Positions 34,377 to 47,436 of a stretch of DNA of 64,000 nt are shown in pieces. This DNA is from Phlegmacium glaucopus (Eukaryota > Basidiomycota > Agaricomycetes > Agaricales > Cortinariaceae), in NCBI GenBank assembly GCA_015039465.1, contig MU130542.1, positions 177,452 through 241,451 on the forward strand. The letters are read 5' to 3'. Numbering within the stretch: the first letter of the stretch is position 1; every line of letters starts with the position of its first letter. The translations under genes and the position numbers were made by a program. Under the pieces are notes generated by a model, which was given only the letters and a program-made list of their open reading frames with translations, did no database searches and had not been told where the DNA came from.

Positions 34377-35984
34377 TCAACGTCTTGATACAACATGAGT
34401 GGGAAAAAAGGAGCGCACCTCTTCTCTCTCACGACCCCTCATGCTAGGCGGTTCTGTGCCTTTGTAGTAAATATCTGTCCACAAATCTTCGGCACGCGGT
34501 TCAGGGGATTCTTTAGCTTCAGCAACAGCGGCATCGACCTCAGCTTTAGCCTCTTTGTCGAGTTGCTATTAAGGAGAAGAAAGAGGAAGAGTAAATGATT
34601 AACAACGGGCATGGCGAAGAGAATGGAATAAATAAAGTACCTTGAGTTCTTGTTCAGTAGCCACACCCCACTCTTCAATATTTTTCTGGAGACCACGAAT
34701 AGGATCCTGAGTGCTTCGCATGCGTTGTACCTCCTCACGAGTGCGGTACGTAGTACCGGGATCGGACATCCTTATAATTACGTAATCAAATCAAGAAAAA
34801 GAAAATCAAAAGCAGAACGTACGAGTGTCCGCCATAGCGGTATGTAACGAATTCGAGTAGAAGTGGACCTTTCTCGTCGTCGACTGCCCATTTCCTAGCG
34901 TATTCGACGGCGCGTTTTGTTGCGATGATATCCATTCCATTAACCTATGATAGAGTGAGGAACAGGAGAGAGCATGCGGAACAATACGGACCTGAAGACC
35001 AGGAATTTTATCACCACGAGTGAAGTACTCGGGATTGGAAGAGCTACGAGCTGCTGACGTGCCCATTCCGTACTTGTTGTTTTCACAAACGAAGATGGTA
35101 GGGAGATTCCAGAGTTTAGCCTTCGATATAATTTTCAACAAAACAGTTCGTCGAAATAGGGTAACGAAACATAGCATACATACCATGTTATAGGCCTCGA
35201 ACACTTGACCTTGGTTACTAGCACCATCGCCATACAACGCAAAGGTACAAGTTTTCTCTCCCATGTATTTTTGTGCGAAGGACACGCCAGCACCAATTGG
35301 CACCTGAGCACCAACAATACCGTTCCCACCGAAGAAGGATGGCGTGAAAATGTGCATAGATCCTCCTTTACCATTCGACATGCCAATTTGGCGGCCTAGC
35401 AGCTCGCCAATGACTCCTTTGATGGTCCCACCACGCATGACAGCGAAAGGGTGGCACCGGTATGCGGTGATAACACGGTCATTCTTGGTGATTCCATGCT
35501 CAAGGCCAACTGATACGGCTTCCTAGAAGTAAGAAATGAGGTATGAACTTTCTCCAACACTTGATTGAATAATGGCTGCTAACCTGGCCAATGGCCAAAT
35601 GGCAGAATCCACGAATGAGTTTCGCTTTATACAAAGCATCAGCAGCCATCTCCATTCGTCGCATGGTCTGCATGTCCTTGTACATTGTGAGCAAACCATC
35701 TTTGGTGACTTCTACGTCAAGTTCTGGCGTTTCGCACAGGTAAGAACGGAAGGAGTCTTCATGAAGCGTGACTGTGAACGGCTGGGACGGGTCCGAAGGC
35801 TGAGCACCATCTACTGATGTCTGAATACTGCGAACATGCTGGATACCGGTTTGAAGCGGCTGGAAGAAAGAAATGGTTCAGCTATTGTTTTTCAATTTTT
35901 CTTTTGCCAGGAGATTTTATGTTGTTTGAATTCTGATACACTTACCAATCTTCTCGCCAGTCTAATCCTTGCCAACGAAGCCAT
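34377..35984 (-). CDS. PDA1: Pyruvate dehydrogenase E1 component, alpha subunit
   Basis: Subunit of the mitochondrial pyruvate dehydrogenase complex, which with the beta subunit decarboxylates pyruvate using thiamine diphosphate. The start at 35984 gives MASLARIRLARRL, an amphipathic Arg-rich presequence; an intron of about 100 bases follows at once. Next come FTVTLHEDSFRSYLCETPEL, YKDMQTMRRMEMAADALYK, GFCHLAIGQ, and after an intron the block with AYRCHPFAVMRGG. Then GGKGGSMHIF-type sequence, IGAGVSFAQKYMG and LYGDGASNQGQVFEAYNM, with LPTIFVCENNKYGMGTSAAR completing the GDG...NN ThDP motif. The regulatory phosphorylation loop YRYGGHSMSDPGTTYRTREE is present (about 34760-34850). The end is THVVSRR at 34377. 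About six introns; the protein looks full-length and intact. Confidence 0.92.
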
Positions 35985-38076
35985 GAATGAGCGATGCAAT
36001 TTGAAGGGAGAAGGCAGACCGCAGAAGAAACTGTCGACGTGGGTGAAATAATTGGGGTTACATAAGCCGTGGGAACGTCCATCATGCCAAGTGAGCCACC
36101 TCTAATCCGAGCTTTGAACATGATAGTACCCGCGTGAGCTGTGTCTCGAGGATCTGTGGACGGGTATATACACTGCCATGAGGGGAGTCGTGGAAGGGAA
36201 GAGGTATGTGTTTTCCCATCTTGCCACTTGACGACACTGATGATTGAGGGCAATGTCAGGTCTTCTGGGTTGTGCAATTTTATTGGAATGTTCTAGTGGT
36301 CAACCGATCGTGGCCAGTCGTACCTTGTCTGACGCCCTGATAGTGCGGCTGATATTGTCTTCGTAACCTCTACTTGTTATCTTTGTCGGAATCACAAGTA
36401 CCTCAGACTGCCTTGAGCGATGGTATAGACCTGAACCCGAACTTGTCCTCATTTTCTGCCTGGAGGCCTCCAGCAACTTCTTGGCCTACACTTTGTCGTT
36501 GAAAATCCAGTCCTCATCTCGATTCTCCAGTACTACTCAGCCCAGTCATACTCTGTCAGATATACTCTGTCAGATTATCCTCTGCTAGGCATCGAAATGG
36601 AAGTAAGTTAAACAGGTAGCTTGGGTGATCCGTCAACACTGTAAGAAAGGACAGAAGTTAATTACCCACCCTCAATTATAGGGGACGCTGTTTATCAACA
36701 ACCAACGTTCTAAAATACGTTTCTTGTGCCTTTTCATCCGCTTTCAATTGTGGTGAACGATCTACGGTTTCTTAATTTCTTGACATGTTGTAGTGATTAG
36801 TCACGTCGGCAGATGTAGGAGAGTACTCCTTTGGAACGATTCTGGAACCGTTCAGAGGTACAAACGACGACCTATGGACATCAAGGATATCAAAGCCCTT
36901 ATTAAATATATTCCTTACGTGCAGACCCCGATTCGGAAGTGAATATTAAGGGCGTGACAATTGGAAAACGCCAGTATGGGCTCATCAACCTTCAAATAGG
37001 TACGTATCTATTCACTCTCTTCATCACAAATATTTCAATTGCAGCCGCAGTTTGGGAGGATGTATAGGACTCGGAAAGTATCCAGTTGGTTGGCATTATT
37101 TAACTTGAAATGATCAGAGATGATAGAAAGATGACAACTTGTGCAATACAGGTGCTTTCATTCAACATGAATATCATATGCAAGTCAAACTCCAAAATAA
37201 CAAGATGGAGTATCCACAGGCAGGCCCGTTGCTCGTAAGAAGGAATACTGACAAGCCGGGCTTTTTCAAAAAACTTTTGCCTTTGATCTAAAAGCTCTGA
37301 AGCTGAAGTAGAAAGTATAAAAACTTACGGACAGTCTCTTCAGTCGAATATCAATTCAAGTTCAACCACGCCTCTTCTTTCACTATCGTTCTTGCTCTTC
37401 CTCTCCTTGTGGCGCCGCTGCCATCTCTGTTACCGACAGTGGTAATTGCTCCAAATGATGCAGCTTCTTTCAACATTCTGGGTCTCCTCGCACCTTCAAA
37501 ATGGCGAGCGATGAGGAGTTGCTCTCTTTTCCGATATCCTCATAGAAAGATTTCATGGCAAATACAACGATAGCAATATTCCTTGATTTTGGTTGTGATG
37601 AGAAAAACCATACCATCGCAGTGGTGCAAAGGCGATGTACATACAGGTATCATTGTCATGAGGACATTCCCCATTAGCCAGTGGAAAACCTTTAGGGATT
37701 TTCCATCGACGCTACGGACCTCTTGTTCACGATGACCAAATACTAAACTGTTATTGTCCATAACTAAAAGGTAACTAACAAATTATAATGGCTAATAATG
37801 TGTCCGTTTATGCAATCCATATATACGATTATCTACGATTGTCCTTGCAATATCGAAGTCCAATTGATGGAAGGTCTATCTCAATATATATATGCTTATA
37901 ACCAATGACGACCAAACGCTGTCGTTCATTTCCTCGTTCGTTGATAGACAGTCTCGACTGACTGCAGGAACCGGCTACCATTCAAGCATCCATGATAACG
38001 ATGTCCTGTGAACCATACCGTACCTTGCCAGGCATTCCCGACATTCCCGACCGGATATTCAAGGCTAATGTCGGTC
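35985..38076. other. Gene-free interval
   Basis: About 2.1 kb upstream of the PDH gene. A 111-codon frame (35942-36277) and a 161-codon frame (37926-38411) are not supported; the latter is a shadow of the proline-rich gene. No RNA gene or repeat was recognised. Confidence 0.45.
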
Positions 38077-39009
38077 TTAAATGGATCTTCCTGTGGAAGT
38101 GGAGGGCGCGGGAGGATACCAATAGCATGTGGAGTCCTGGCCAGTATAGATGGGCGGTCTGCCCGATGTTGGAGGTCCGCCGCGATGAGGATCAACGGTA
38201 TAAGGAGCGGCATATCCATGGGCCATTCCTTGATAATTTGAAGGAGTATACATCTGTCCATTGGAGGGAAAGGGGTTCTGATGATGAGCCGGGTACGCAG
38301 GAGTAGAGTGAGACATATATTGTTGGCCATAGACCGGTTGTGGGCAGACCGACCCTTCATTCCAGGAGCGATTGCCCATTGGACTTGAAGCAGCTGGAAA
38401 ATAACCGCCATTGGGAGGCATTTGAGGAGGTTGCGCTACATAAACAATATATCAATATTTTCATAGCAGACAGAAGGGAAAAAAGCTAATCGACGAAGCT
38501 TACCTATCATCTGGTTTCTGAGCATCGCAAGTTGCGATTGCGACATGGGTTGTGTGACATTCCCAGAACGTTCATCGATCCATGGTCTTAAATCACCATG
38601 AGCCACATTTCTTCGGTAGAAAGATACGTCGCCTGTGATAGTAGTCGTCGGATGGAATACGTTCAAAGGTGCTCTGGGTGGATTATCCGGATGTTCCGTG
38701 GAAATGGTTGCAATATCATATCGATTATTAGCATCAGGACCTGCTAGAACAACAGCAGGATGTATCATGCCCTAAATACGCCGCGCCAACAAAATATTCA
38801 GATACATTTCAAAGGAATGATTAACAGCGCGAATAACATACGGTATTTCCTTGTCCTCTAGCCTTAGCTTGCGCCTTAGTCTCATATTTATTGATGCGCA
38901 CGCCTACATAATGGCCGTGACCATACATAGCGGGCGCGTCAGGCCTTGGTCTTCGGCCATTGGATGTCGAAGCTCCTCGTGAAGAAATGGGGGTCGAAAT
39001 TGAGTACAT
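38077..39009 (-). CDS. Proline/tyrosine-rich protein of unknown function, 264 aa
   Basis: Three exons with clean splice sites and consistent phase: 39009-38842 (donor GTATGT), 38771-38504 (donor GTAAGC) and 38435-38077. The N-terminal half contains YGHGHYVGVRINKYETKAQA, IHPAVVLAGPDANNRYDIAT and RAPLNVFHPTTTITGDVSFY, which looks like a small folded domain. The C-terminal third is disordered and rich in Pro, Tyr, Gln, Ser and Gly (TPAYPAHHQNPFPSNGQMYT). I do not recognise it. A regulatory or RNA/chromatin-associated role is possible from the composition but not shown. The in-frame codons upstream of 39009 lack a better start. Confidence 0.7.
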
Positions 39010-42000
39010 GATTTGAACGTGTCTTATAATTCTGCGAATAGAATTGGAAGGGTTAAATCGTTGTTTGACGTTATAAAATGGATACGGAGCACACTCACGT
39101 TTGTTTTTATACAAACCTCACGTTCGGGCATCTTGGAGTTCCTCTGAGGATATGAAATGGTTGCTGACATGTTCGTTCTCTGCCGATTCTTGCCTAGACC
39201 TTAATCGATGACACTGCGCAATCAGAAAGGCGGTTCGATTATGGAAGTTTCGGTAGTTCGTTGCCTATGATACAGCGATTGAGCGTCTATTTAGTGATGA
39301 CTTTAGGTTAGGAGGGCTGACTGAGAATTCAATCCACAAAACAACAGCACCCAGTTGACATCTGTAACGTCACCCATTGTCCCGAGTGAACATTGTTCCG
39401 CAGTCGCGTTTGACAGATTAGAAAGGAAATCCACGTTATAATTGGGAGTCTAACGTGAAAGGCTGTTCCAGCTTGGTTCTGGCGAATAAGAGTTGCAAAC
39501 TTGTTTGTTTGCGCGCCTTGCTGAGTAGTGTGACTCATTAGACAAGGATTTCGTTGTTATGCATTGAGTTTTATTTTGCTGGTACCAGGTATATGCTGGA
39601 AATCGGTTGTAATCACGCGTGCAGGTGAGAGCCAACGTTTAATAACAATATCACATGTCGGTGATACTTAAAGAAGAACATGTCACGTTAATGATTATGT
39701 AATAAGCGGTACGCAGGTCGCAACATGACTCCATGCGGGCAATGTATGCCACCCCCACAGCTTCCAACAGTTCTCTTACAGCAGCTCAATGCTATACTCT
39801 AACAGCTTTCGGCCGAGCTCACCGTAGTCACCAGAATAATTGGCGGGTCTACAATACCGTATAGTGCATAGAGTCTTCTCAGTTTCAAACAAGCGCTGAG
39901 ACTCTGATCCGGCCAATGTGACATCATGTAACCTCGTCTCCCGCGGCACCAACGTTGGTCGTGAATACACCTGTGCAGCTCAATCGGGGTCCTGTGACAA
40001 GGCTCCTTATCATACATCAGTGCTCACAGGCGAAGGATGGGTGGCAGAACATACGGCAGGCAATGCTCTCATTGATTTACATCCACTATTCAAGTTCCTC
40101 CTTCCGAGTCGTCCGAGTCGAGGACTCAGGACTCAGGTCTAGCGTCTATTTAATATTTTTTCGTCTCGTCCTCCTTTTCCGCCGCCGTTGCTCCCTTTCC
40201 TTGAAACAGTGTACTGCATCAGCCTGAGTGGTTTCACATTTTACTTGTTTCTACTCGTGCAAACCTTGAACTTAACCGTGAAAGTAAAGAGTTAGAAAAG
40301 CGAGGTATTTTCAGATTAGCAGTATAGTAAAATATTTTTAGAATTGTGTAGGTAGAATTTCCAACTTTCTCGCATTTTATTTGTCAACACTAAGTTAAAA
40401 ATGCCGAAAAGCCAACAAATAAAATGTGGAGTTGCTGATGGGCCTGACGTTGCTTGGGGCAACATTTTGGAGGCTATACCTATGATACACGTAACCAATA
40501 TCCGGGCGGCTACTAGGCCAAGCTAGACCAGGGGTATTAGTTACGCCGGGCTCGTCTATGCGAATTTGGGATCACACAAAGAACAGTTTGATATTGAGGC
40601 GAGTCTAGGTCAAGATCGACAGTCAGCCCCCGGCAGGCTGAGTTTAAACAACAAACCATACTACTTATTAGTTATTCAAGAGCACGCTCCAGCGCTAAGG
40701 GATACATGACTTTATCAACCCTAACAAATTAACAACACTAACCTTAAAGCTAACACTAGCATTAACAGCACCTAAGATGCTTCGGAGTATCAAAATCATT
40801 TGAATGTCAAGCTTGGGCATGTGATTTGATGGGAGATCAGCGACATCCACTTTTGATGTGATATTATAAAGTACATACAGGTGAAAAATTAAAAATAAGA
40901 AGTGGAGTGGACAGTATAACGCATGTACATCGATCAGCAGACCCGCGTGAATGCTGATACCACATGATTTCTGCCTTCAATTTTTCTCGGATTGTCTCCA
41001 TTGAAGGAGAGTTTTGAATGAAAAAAGGATTTACTCAGGCGATTGAATGATCAAAAGGTTTTGGTCGAAGGAAGTACATCTTGATCGAGCAGGATCTCAT
41101 GAAATAAAAGGGCCAGATTATACAATCAGTCTGAAATTCTGATGCGATGTTTATCATTATAGCTATTACTCAACGTATACCAAAAATGGTGCACAGACAG
41201 TAAAAATTGCAGTGAAAAGTTCGATTTAGCATCAGTTTCCCAAGGAACGTCAGCACACTATATGTATGCCAAATTTTAACTGGATTTGAGTACAACTTCT
41301 TTTCAAGAAGGTGCGTTTACGTCATCTCCATTTATACCTCAAAGTATCGAAGCAAACCACCGCCAATCAGCACTACTATCACGATATTGTCGCATCGCGG
41401 TCGAAGGTATACTTCATAATAAGTTCGGACACATTATTGTTCCTTCTCACGAATCGCCGCTACTTCTCTACGGCAAGTGTTGGGATTTTGGGAGGCTGTG
41501 CGAACATGCACAATGTACCGAGCTTTCCATTTTCGGTACTTTTCAGTACTCTTATTCTCTGCGTAGTTTAACTCGTGTTATATGTTGTTGAGTGTATAAG
41601 AACCTAGTTAACGTTATTGTTGTACCTACCCATCCGTTTGCCTCAGCCCAGCGATATGCGTCGCTTGCTATTTTGATTTCAACAGCCAGAAGATCAGTTT
41701 AGCATTTGAGACATTATCTTATACAAAAACTTATACTCCAATCTCCTTTACTTACACATAAAGTCATGAACTTTAAGTAGCATTCTGCTACGTAACCTGG
41801 AACTTGCCGTTCCACAAGACATATTACGTGGATACATCAGTACTCAATGTCAATGTCATTGCTTATGTTTTCAAACCCTTCTCGAAGCATTCTTTGATCT
41901 GCCATGTTCATGACAAGGGCCCTCTAGAACCGCGGGTAGATATCACACTTCGAATTTACATATCCGTAAACTGCAAACCTGTAGGATATATTTATCTGAC

Positions 42001-43700
42001 CGAGAAACTTACCTCTCAAAGGTTTAGGTACAGCTTCGGGCTATGGCAACATATATAATGAATGGAAATTCAGATGTTAATAAGTACCTTGTGGTCTCTT
42101 CTGGCCCCTGGGTTCTCACCAATTCAACAACGGCTCGGATCTTTAAGCCAAATGTGGGGTATAGGAGTTGAAACAAGTCGAAACCCAGCCTCAATTTGGG
42201 CGCTTTTTACATTCTCACAATGCCGGAGACTTGGCACAGAATTTTTTTCGCAACTTCTTCGGTACTGTACATGCATAAGTGCAGTTTCCTCAATGTAAGT
42301 AACCTCGGTCCAACGACCTACATAACGAATATGACTACTCGGCCCATCTGCATTATCCCCGTTTATAATGGTGTATTTGATCGACGGTGTAACTTCGGGT
42401 CAAATAATAAGTTTTTTAGGACTTTCGAGCCATGTTTAGCCTTGTTTAGCTTTTATTGCGTTTGGCTGTCAATCTTGCTTTACCTAACAAATTTTATTCT
42501 ACGTTGTCCGCCGCCACCGACGACGTTGAACACGCGTCAACAGCATTTTGCTCATCGAACTCGTCACTTTCCCATTCCTTATCTATCATCCGCGACACGC
42601 GTTCATTTATTGTAAGCTAGGCCGGAAGTTTACTCCGAATCCAAATCTCCACTGCCAGCGGATCATGGCAATACTGAGAACTCGGAACTTTAAGCTTGTC
42701 CCCATTTTTCGTCGAGTTTTGGAAACCACTAGGGCCTTATAAACTTGGTGTGAATTTCGTTCGATCTCAGACCCGGATCTTGTGCGGCACAACACATTGT
42801 TATTTACTACTGCATGGTTCACCGAGAACATTCAATAATTTCGAGGACGAAAAACAAGCTGTATATTCGCCCTCATGTTATCTACTACTAGTGGATTTTG
42901 GTCTAGTCAATTGGCTGGAAATTATGGCTATCGGGAACCTTGACCGTCTGATGAGTCTATGTACTAGCACCGAGTATCCATAGCAGCCAGTAACTGGGTA
43001 GGTAGGTAATTTGAAAAGTATCGGGCCCTATCACTCAATGAATATGAGCCTCTTCTGCATGCATTATGGCATGGAATATCACCCTTGCTCCGAGTCTCGA
43101 ACTTACATCCCTGAAAGGTTGCAGTACATAAGTCATAGTAATATTTCACGCATTGATCATTACTTGAACACCGCTGCGGCTGGACTGTCAGATCCGGAAG
43201 TTTCGGGAATCGGAACCAGAGTCGAACTATCTTGGAATCGTCTACATATCAGTACTTCACTGTTCCTTCATGTAGGCTGAATATCGATTAACGACAGTCA
43301 AGAAATCCAATTGACCGACTTGAAGTAACTGCCAAACTCGAGCTAGAAAACCTCCAAAACAGTTGTAAACACATCATTACCTTGGTGCTGGCGGCTTTTT
43401 ATGTAAGTTTTTCACAACACTCCAAAATCCTAAAAACGGGCGAAAACATGGAAACATTTCTACCGACTCATAGTCAGCATGTATAACTGTGATATCTCCA
43501 ACTACGATAGGTTCATACCGCATGACCGTACACCGGTAACAACAGGTAACAACTTGGGACCCTGTTTCAACGAAAATAGGCTTGGACATAGGTCATCCGG
43601 GGTCCTGAATAATGATCATCATGTGGGAACTCTGGAGGTAGCCCCTTATGTTAGTTCAAGTAATGTTGGGCCTGACACTTTCAAGACCGAGTTACCCTTA
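39010..43700. other. Gene-poor interval
   Basis: About 4.7 kb without a supported gene. Short frames (e.g. 41286-41591, 42196-42615) have no domain, no codon signature and no splice pattern. A weak inverted repeat (CGCATTTTATTTGT and ACAAATAAAATGTG) lies near 40371-40425. Confidence 0.45.
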
Positions 43701-43707
43701 TATAAAT
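43701..43707 (+). promoter_or_regulatory. TATA box of the JEN1-like gene
   Basis: TATAAAT 71 bases upstream of the ATG at 43772, followed by a C/T-rich stretch (CTCTTTCCTCCCC). Confidence 0.6.
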
Positions 43708-43771
43708 TATAAATGTCGGCGGCCATAATCTCTTTCCTCCCCACACGCTCCATTGTCCATTCCCTCCCGTC

Positions 43772-46047
43772 ATGGCTCCTTACTTCCTCCAAAACGTGAT
43801 ACCCCGTCGGGAGGCGCGAGCGAATTCCAAGCCTCTTCTATCGGTTTTGGCCAGTCTAACATGGATTCAATGGGCCATGCTCCTCAGTGGGTATGTCAAT
43901 ATTCTCTTCAAAGACTTACGATCCTTTATTCATCGATCATTTCAGATGGTTGGCCTGGGCATGCGATGCGATCGATTTCTTCTCTGTATCACTTAGTGTA
44001 ACAAGCCTTCAGAAACTGTTCGGTTTTTCTTCTTCTACTAAAATTGTAAACGCTTTTTTCCTCTTGCCAGATATCGCGCTTTGCTCACCATAACTATTTG
44101 AATAGACGACTGCTATTACGCTCACTTTGCTTTTCCGTTCCGTTGGTGCTGTAGGCATCATCTCTTCCTATTAAACTCTATTTGTTCACATTATGCATTC
44201 GTTTCTCTCAGGTCATCTTCGGTATTCTATCCGACCGTTACGGCAGGAAATGGCCTCTAGTCTTCAACCTAATCCTCGTTGCAGTCCTCGAACTTGGAGC
44301 CGGCTTTGTTCAAACATTTCATCAATTCCTTGCTCTCCGCTCTCTGTTTGGTATCGGTATGGGCGGCATCTGGGGTCTTGCAGCATCTACTGCCCTTGAG
44401 AATCTTCCTGTTGAGGCTCGTGGTATCGCGAGTGGTTTCCTCCAACAAGGATATGCAGTTGGTTATCTTATTGCAGCCGTCATCAATCTTTTCTTGGTTC
44501 CAAAGGTATCAGCTGGGTGGAGAGCGTTGTTTTGGACAGGGTCCGGGATTTCATTGTTCGCGGCGGCAGTCAGAGCGGTACTTCCGGAGAGCGAGATTTT
44601 CTTGAAAGCGAAGGCAGCTGAGAGGGCCCGCGGAGGCACGGATAACAAGACAAAGGTTTTCCTCCACGAGCTCAAGATTATGTTGAAGAATCACTGGCTA
44701 CTTTGCGTCTACGCTGTACTGTTTATGACGGGTATGTATCCATTTGCTCATACTACCATTATCCTTGTGACTCAAGTTTCCATTTAGGTTTCAACTTCCT
44801 CTCCCACGGATCCCAGGTACATTTTCTCAGATTTTCTCCTGAATAAATTTGGCTCTAAAATCACACTTCTTTTCTCCTTTCTCAGGATTTGTATCCCACA
44901 TACCTCCAGGCATCGAAGGGCTTTTCGCCACATGATGCCACTGTTGCTACTATTATCGGTAATTGCGTGAGTACCTTCTTCCGACTGTTCAAGGACCTTG
45001 AACCCTAATTTTTCTTTTTTCTTAGGGTGCCATCGCGTATGTCCTATCAACCAAACTACCCTCGTCGATAACGTATTAACTAATGAATCGTACAGGGGTG
45101 GTGTCTTGGCAGGATGGTTGAGTCAATACATGGGACGTAGATTGACCATAATGTGCGTCCGGACTTGCTCCATTATCTTTCTTGCGTCTCACATCGAATA
45201 TTCATTGTAGTGTATTTACTCTCCTCACTGGTGGTACGTATTTTCGTTTCATGCCAGCTGTTTCGCGAATTCATGTTTTTCCAAAGCTTTCATCCCTCTA
45301 TGGATCTTGCCTTCCTCTTTCGCCGCTCTTTCTGCCGGAGCTTTCTGCATCCAGTTCGGTGTGCAAGGGGCATGGGGTGTTGTATGTCTACTCCTGGCTC
45401 ATTCATCACTCAACAACACTAACCACAGTCAATGAACGCAGGTCCCCATTCAACTGGCCGAGATGTCTCCACCTGCATTCCGAGCGACTTTCCCTGGTGT
45501 CGCTTATCAACTCGGGAACGTACGTCATCGTGTCTTTGCATAACATGTTACTTCCTTCTTATCATCTACTAATCCTAAATAGATGGTCTCATCAGCTGCG
45601 TCTCAAATTGAATCAAGTGCGTTAAGGCTTCACTTTTATGCTAAAGCTCTCCGAAATCTTAACAACTTGTCCTTTTCGTTAGCTGGTGGCGATCACCTGA
45701 AGACGACCATAATCGAGAAGGGAGTACCAACTATCGTACCCGACCTTGGAGCTGTATGTACACCTTTTTTTCCTCCAAGACACAAGGCAATGACTCAAAA
45801 ATCTCCTTACTTCACTGATCATTAGGTGCAAGGTATCCTCATCGGTGCTGTAGCCGCCTTCCTCATCATTGTCACTATATTTGGTCCCGAGCACCACGGA
45901 TCCCACTTCGAGAAAAGTAAGACTGCTTTCGAACAAGGTGCAGGCGATCTCGCACCCGATGCCCTCATTGAGGACCACACCCCTGAAAGGAACGACTCTC
46001 CACTTACCGATGAGAAAGAAGCCATCTCAGAGAAGGAACACCCTTAA
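43772..46047 (+). CDS. JEN1: Carboxylate (lactate/pyruvate) MFS transporter, JEN1 type
   Basis: Proton-coupled monocarboxylate carrier of the plasma membrane. The start at 43772 gives MAPYFLQNVIPRRE, then LTWIQWAMLLSG. After an intron comes WLAWACDAIDFFSVSLSVTS, the JEN-type TM1. Later exons give TTAITLTLLFRSVGAVIFG (joined across the intron at about 44152-44211), GILSDRYGRKWPLVFNLIL with the MFS DRxGRK loop, RSLFGIGMGGIWGLAASTAL, LEARGIASGF-like PVEARGIASGFLQQGYAVGY, and then GGVLAGWLSQYMGRRLTI in the second half. An acidic C-terminal tail (HTPERNDSPLTDEKEAISEK) ends at 46047 and may carry regulatory phosphorylation or ubiquitination sites. About ten introns. In yeast the homologue is glucose-repressed; the promoter here was not analysed for such sites. 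Confidence 0.87.
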
Positions 46048-46951
46048 AGGGACGGTTCGAAACAGACACCTGCGTATCAGAACTGGATTTATTGACAATA
46101 AAAAAAAGTCAATGGCTTTTATATATTGTCTTTTTCGGGACATGTAGTTGATGGTTTGTTTGTTTTTTCGGCCCAGGGGCTTTCTTTTTCCCCTACGCAA
46201 TGAAATGAAAACTAAGAATGTAGTACTTTTATTATGTACCGTTACAATGTCGACATGTGGGAAAAAATCGCAGATTGAGCTCCTTCCTATCGCTCATCAA
46301 TCGTAAAAAAAAAAAAATTCGTGCGAGGCAGTTACGTTGCGGTAAAACCTTTTTTCCCACATTTTCAAAGACCCCAACTTCAACACGCTATTACCGCACC
46401 TCACGAACAGTTTGGAGTCTGATGATTCCACATAATGCAAATCCTTTATTTACATAACTTGTAGTCTCATCCATGGTTTTTGAGTAGTGAAAAGAATAAA
46501 AACATCAGACAACATGAATTTTTGGCCGAACTTCGGAGATAATCAATTAGATAAAGACAAACAAACACCGACCAATTGGAGTGATCTTCAAAAATCTTAG
46601 AATGGGACTGTTGAACTTGCGAATTTTATGCGACAACTTGCTTGGCGCCGGCAGTTGTAAGTCTGGGACACGTCCGTGACGTCGCGTGCTGCGTGCACCA
46701 CGAATGTGTCCTTTATAGACTGGATTTGTCCTTCGCGTCTTTAAGTTGAAATTCAACCAAATTGAGTCCTTTATCCTCCGTCCTCTCTCCATGCTATCCA
46801 TCTATCTGCTAGGTAACAATACGTCGCCATGCTCAGTTTCATCCCCTTTTAGGTAGACAAGACTATCGGAAGCCCTTACATCTCGTCCTTGGAAGACCAA
46901 AGGAGAATTCAGAAGTCTCAAGACTTTGTACAACGATTCCTGTGAATTTAT
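46048..46951. other. Gene-free interval
   Basis: Downstream of the JEN1-like gene. It contains an A11 run near 46308. No supported gene. Confidence 0.45.
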
Positions 46952-47323
46952 TCAAATCGCCTGATTATTTTCACCGTGCCCGTCGTATGGGTATATACTT
47001 TGCCTGCTCCAGAATGGGGCGTAAATGAGATGAGCAACCTTGATAACCCGTTCTACCGTGGCACCAGCAAACTGTTCAATATCTTGTATAGTGTCCTTGA
47101 TGAGATACAGATGCGTAGAAGGTGCGTTTGGAAGAGGTATGTTCGTAGGAGGCAGGTTTGCAGGGTTTTCAGGAGGCGGGACTGGCAGGAGTAGGCTTTG
47201 TCGAACTCGGATGTATACATATTGATCGTTACTCGCTGTAGCTGTGGTTTGAGAGGTTGGTCCTTCTTGTGCTTGGCTTGAGTGGAAGACAGCCGCACAA
47301 GCCGAAAATGGATTGATTGACAT
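46952..47323 (-). CDS. Possible small protein, 123 aa (doubtful)
   Basis: Open frame from an ATG at 47323, divergent from the nuclease-like paralogue 114 bases away. The composition is Pro/Ser/Thr-rich in the centre (VPPPENPANLPPTNIPLPNA), with a more ordered C-terminal part (QDIEQFAGATVERVIKVAHL). No domain and no signal peptide were recognised. It could be a real small gene, an exon of a longer one, or chance. Confidence 0.3.
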   Translation of the reverse strand: MSINPFSACAAVFHSSQAQEGPTSQTTATASNDQYVYIRVRQSLLLPVPPPENPANLPPTNIPLPNAPSTHLYLIKDTIQDIEQFAGATVERVIKVAHLIYAPFWSRQSIYPYDGHGENNQAI

Positions 47324-47436
47324 TTGTCAGCGACTGAAGCCCAACTTTCAACTTGAACTGCCTGGTGAGTAAACGTCGTCTCATTTAAGGGCAGATCTAA
47401 CTGATTCAGGGCGTAAGTTACATATTCTCTTTGGCC

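Noticed and set aside
37926..38411. 161-codon minus-strand frame
   Set aside because: Overlaps the better-supported third exon of the proline-rich gene in another frame and has no intron signals of its own.
41286..42615. Several 80-140 codon frames in the gene-poor interval
   Set aside because: Overlapping, compositionally random and without domains or splice continuity.
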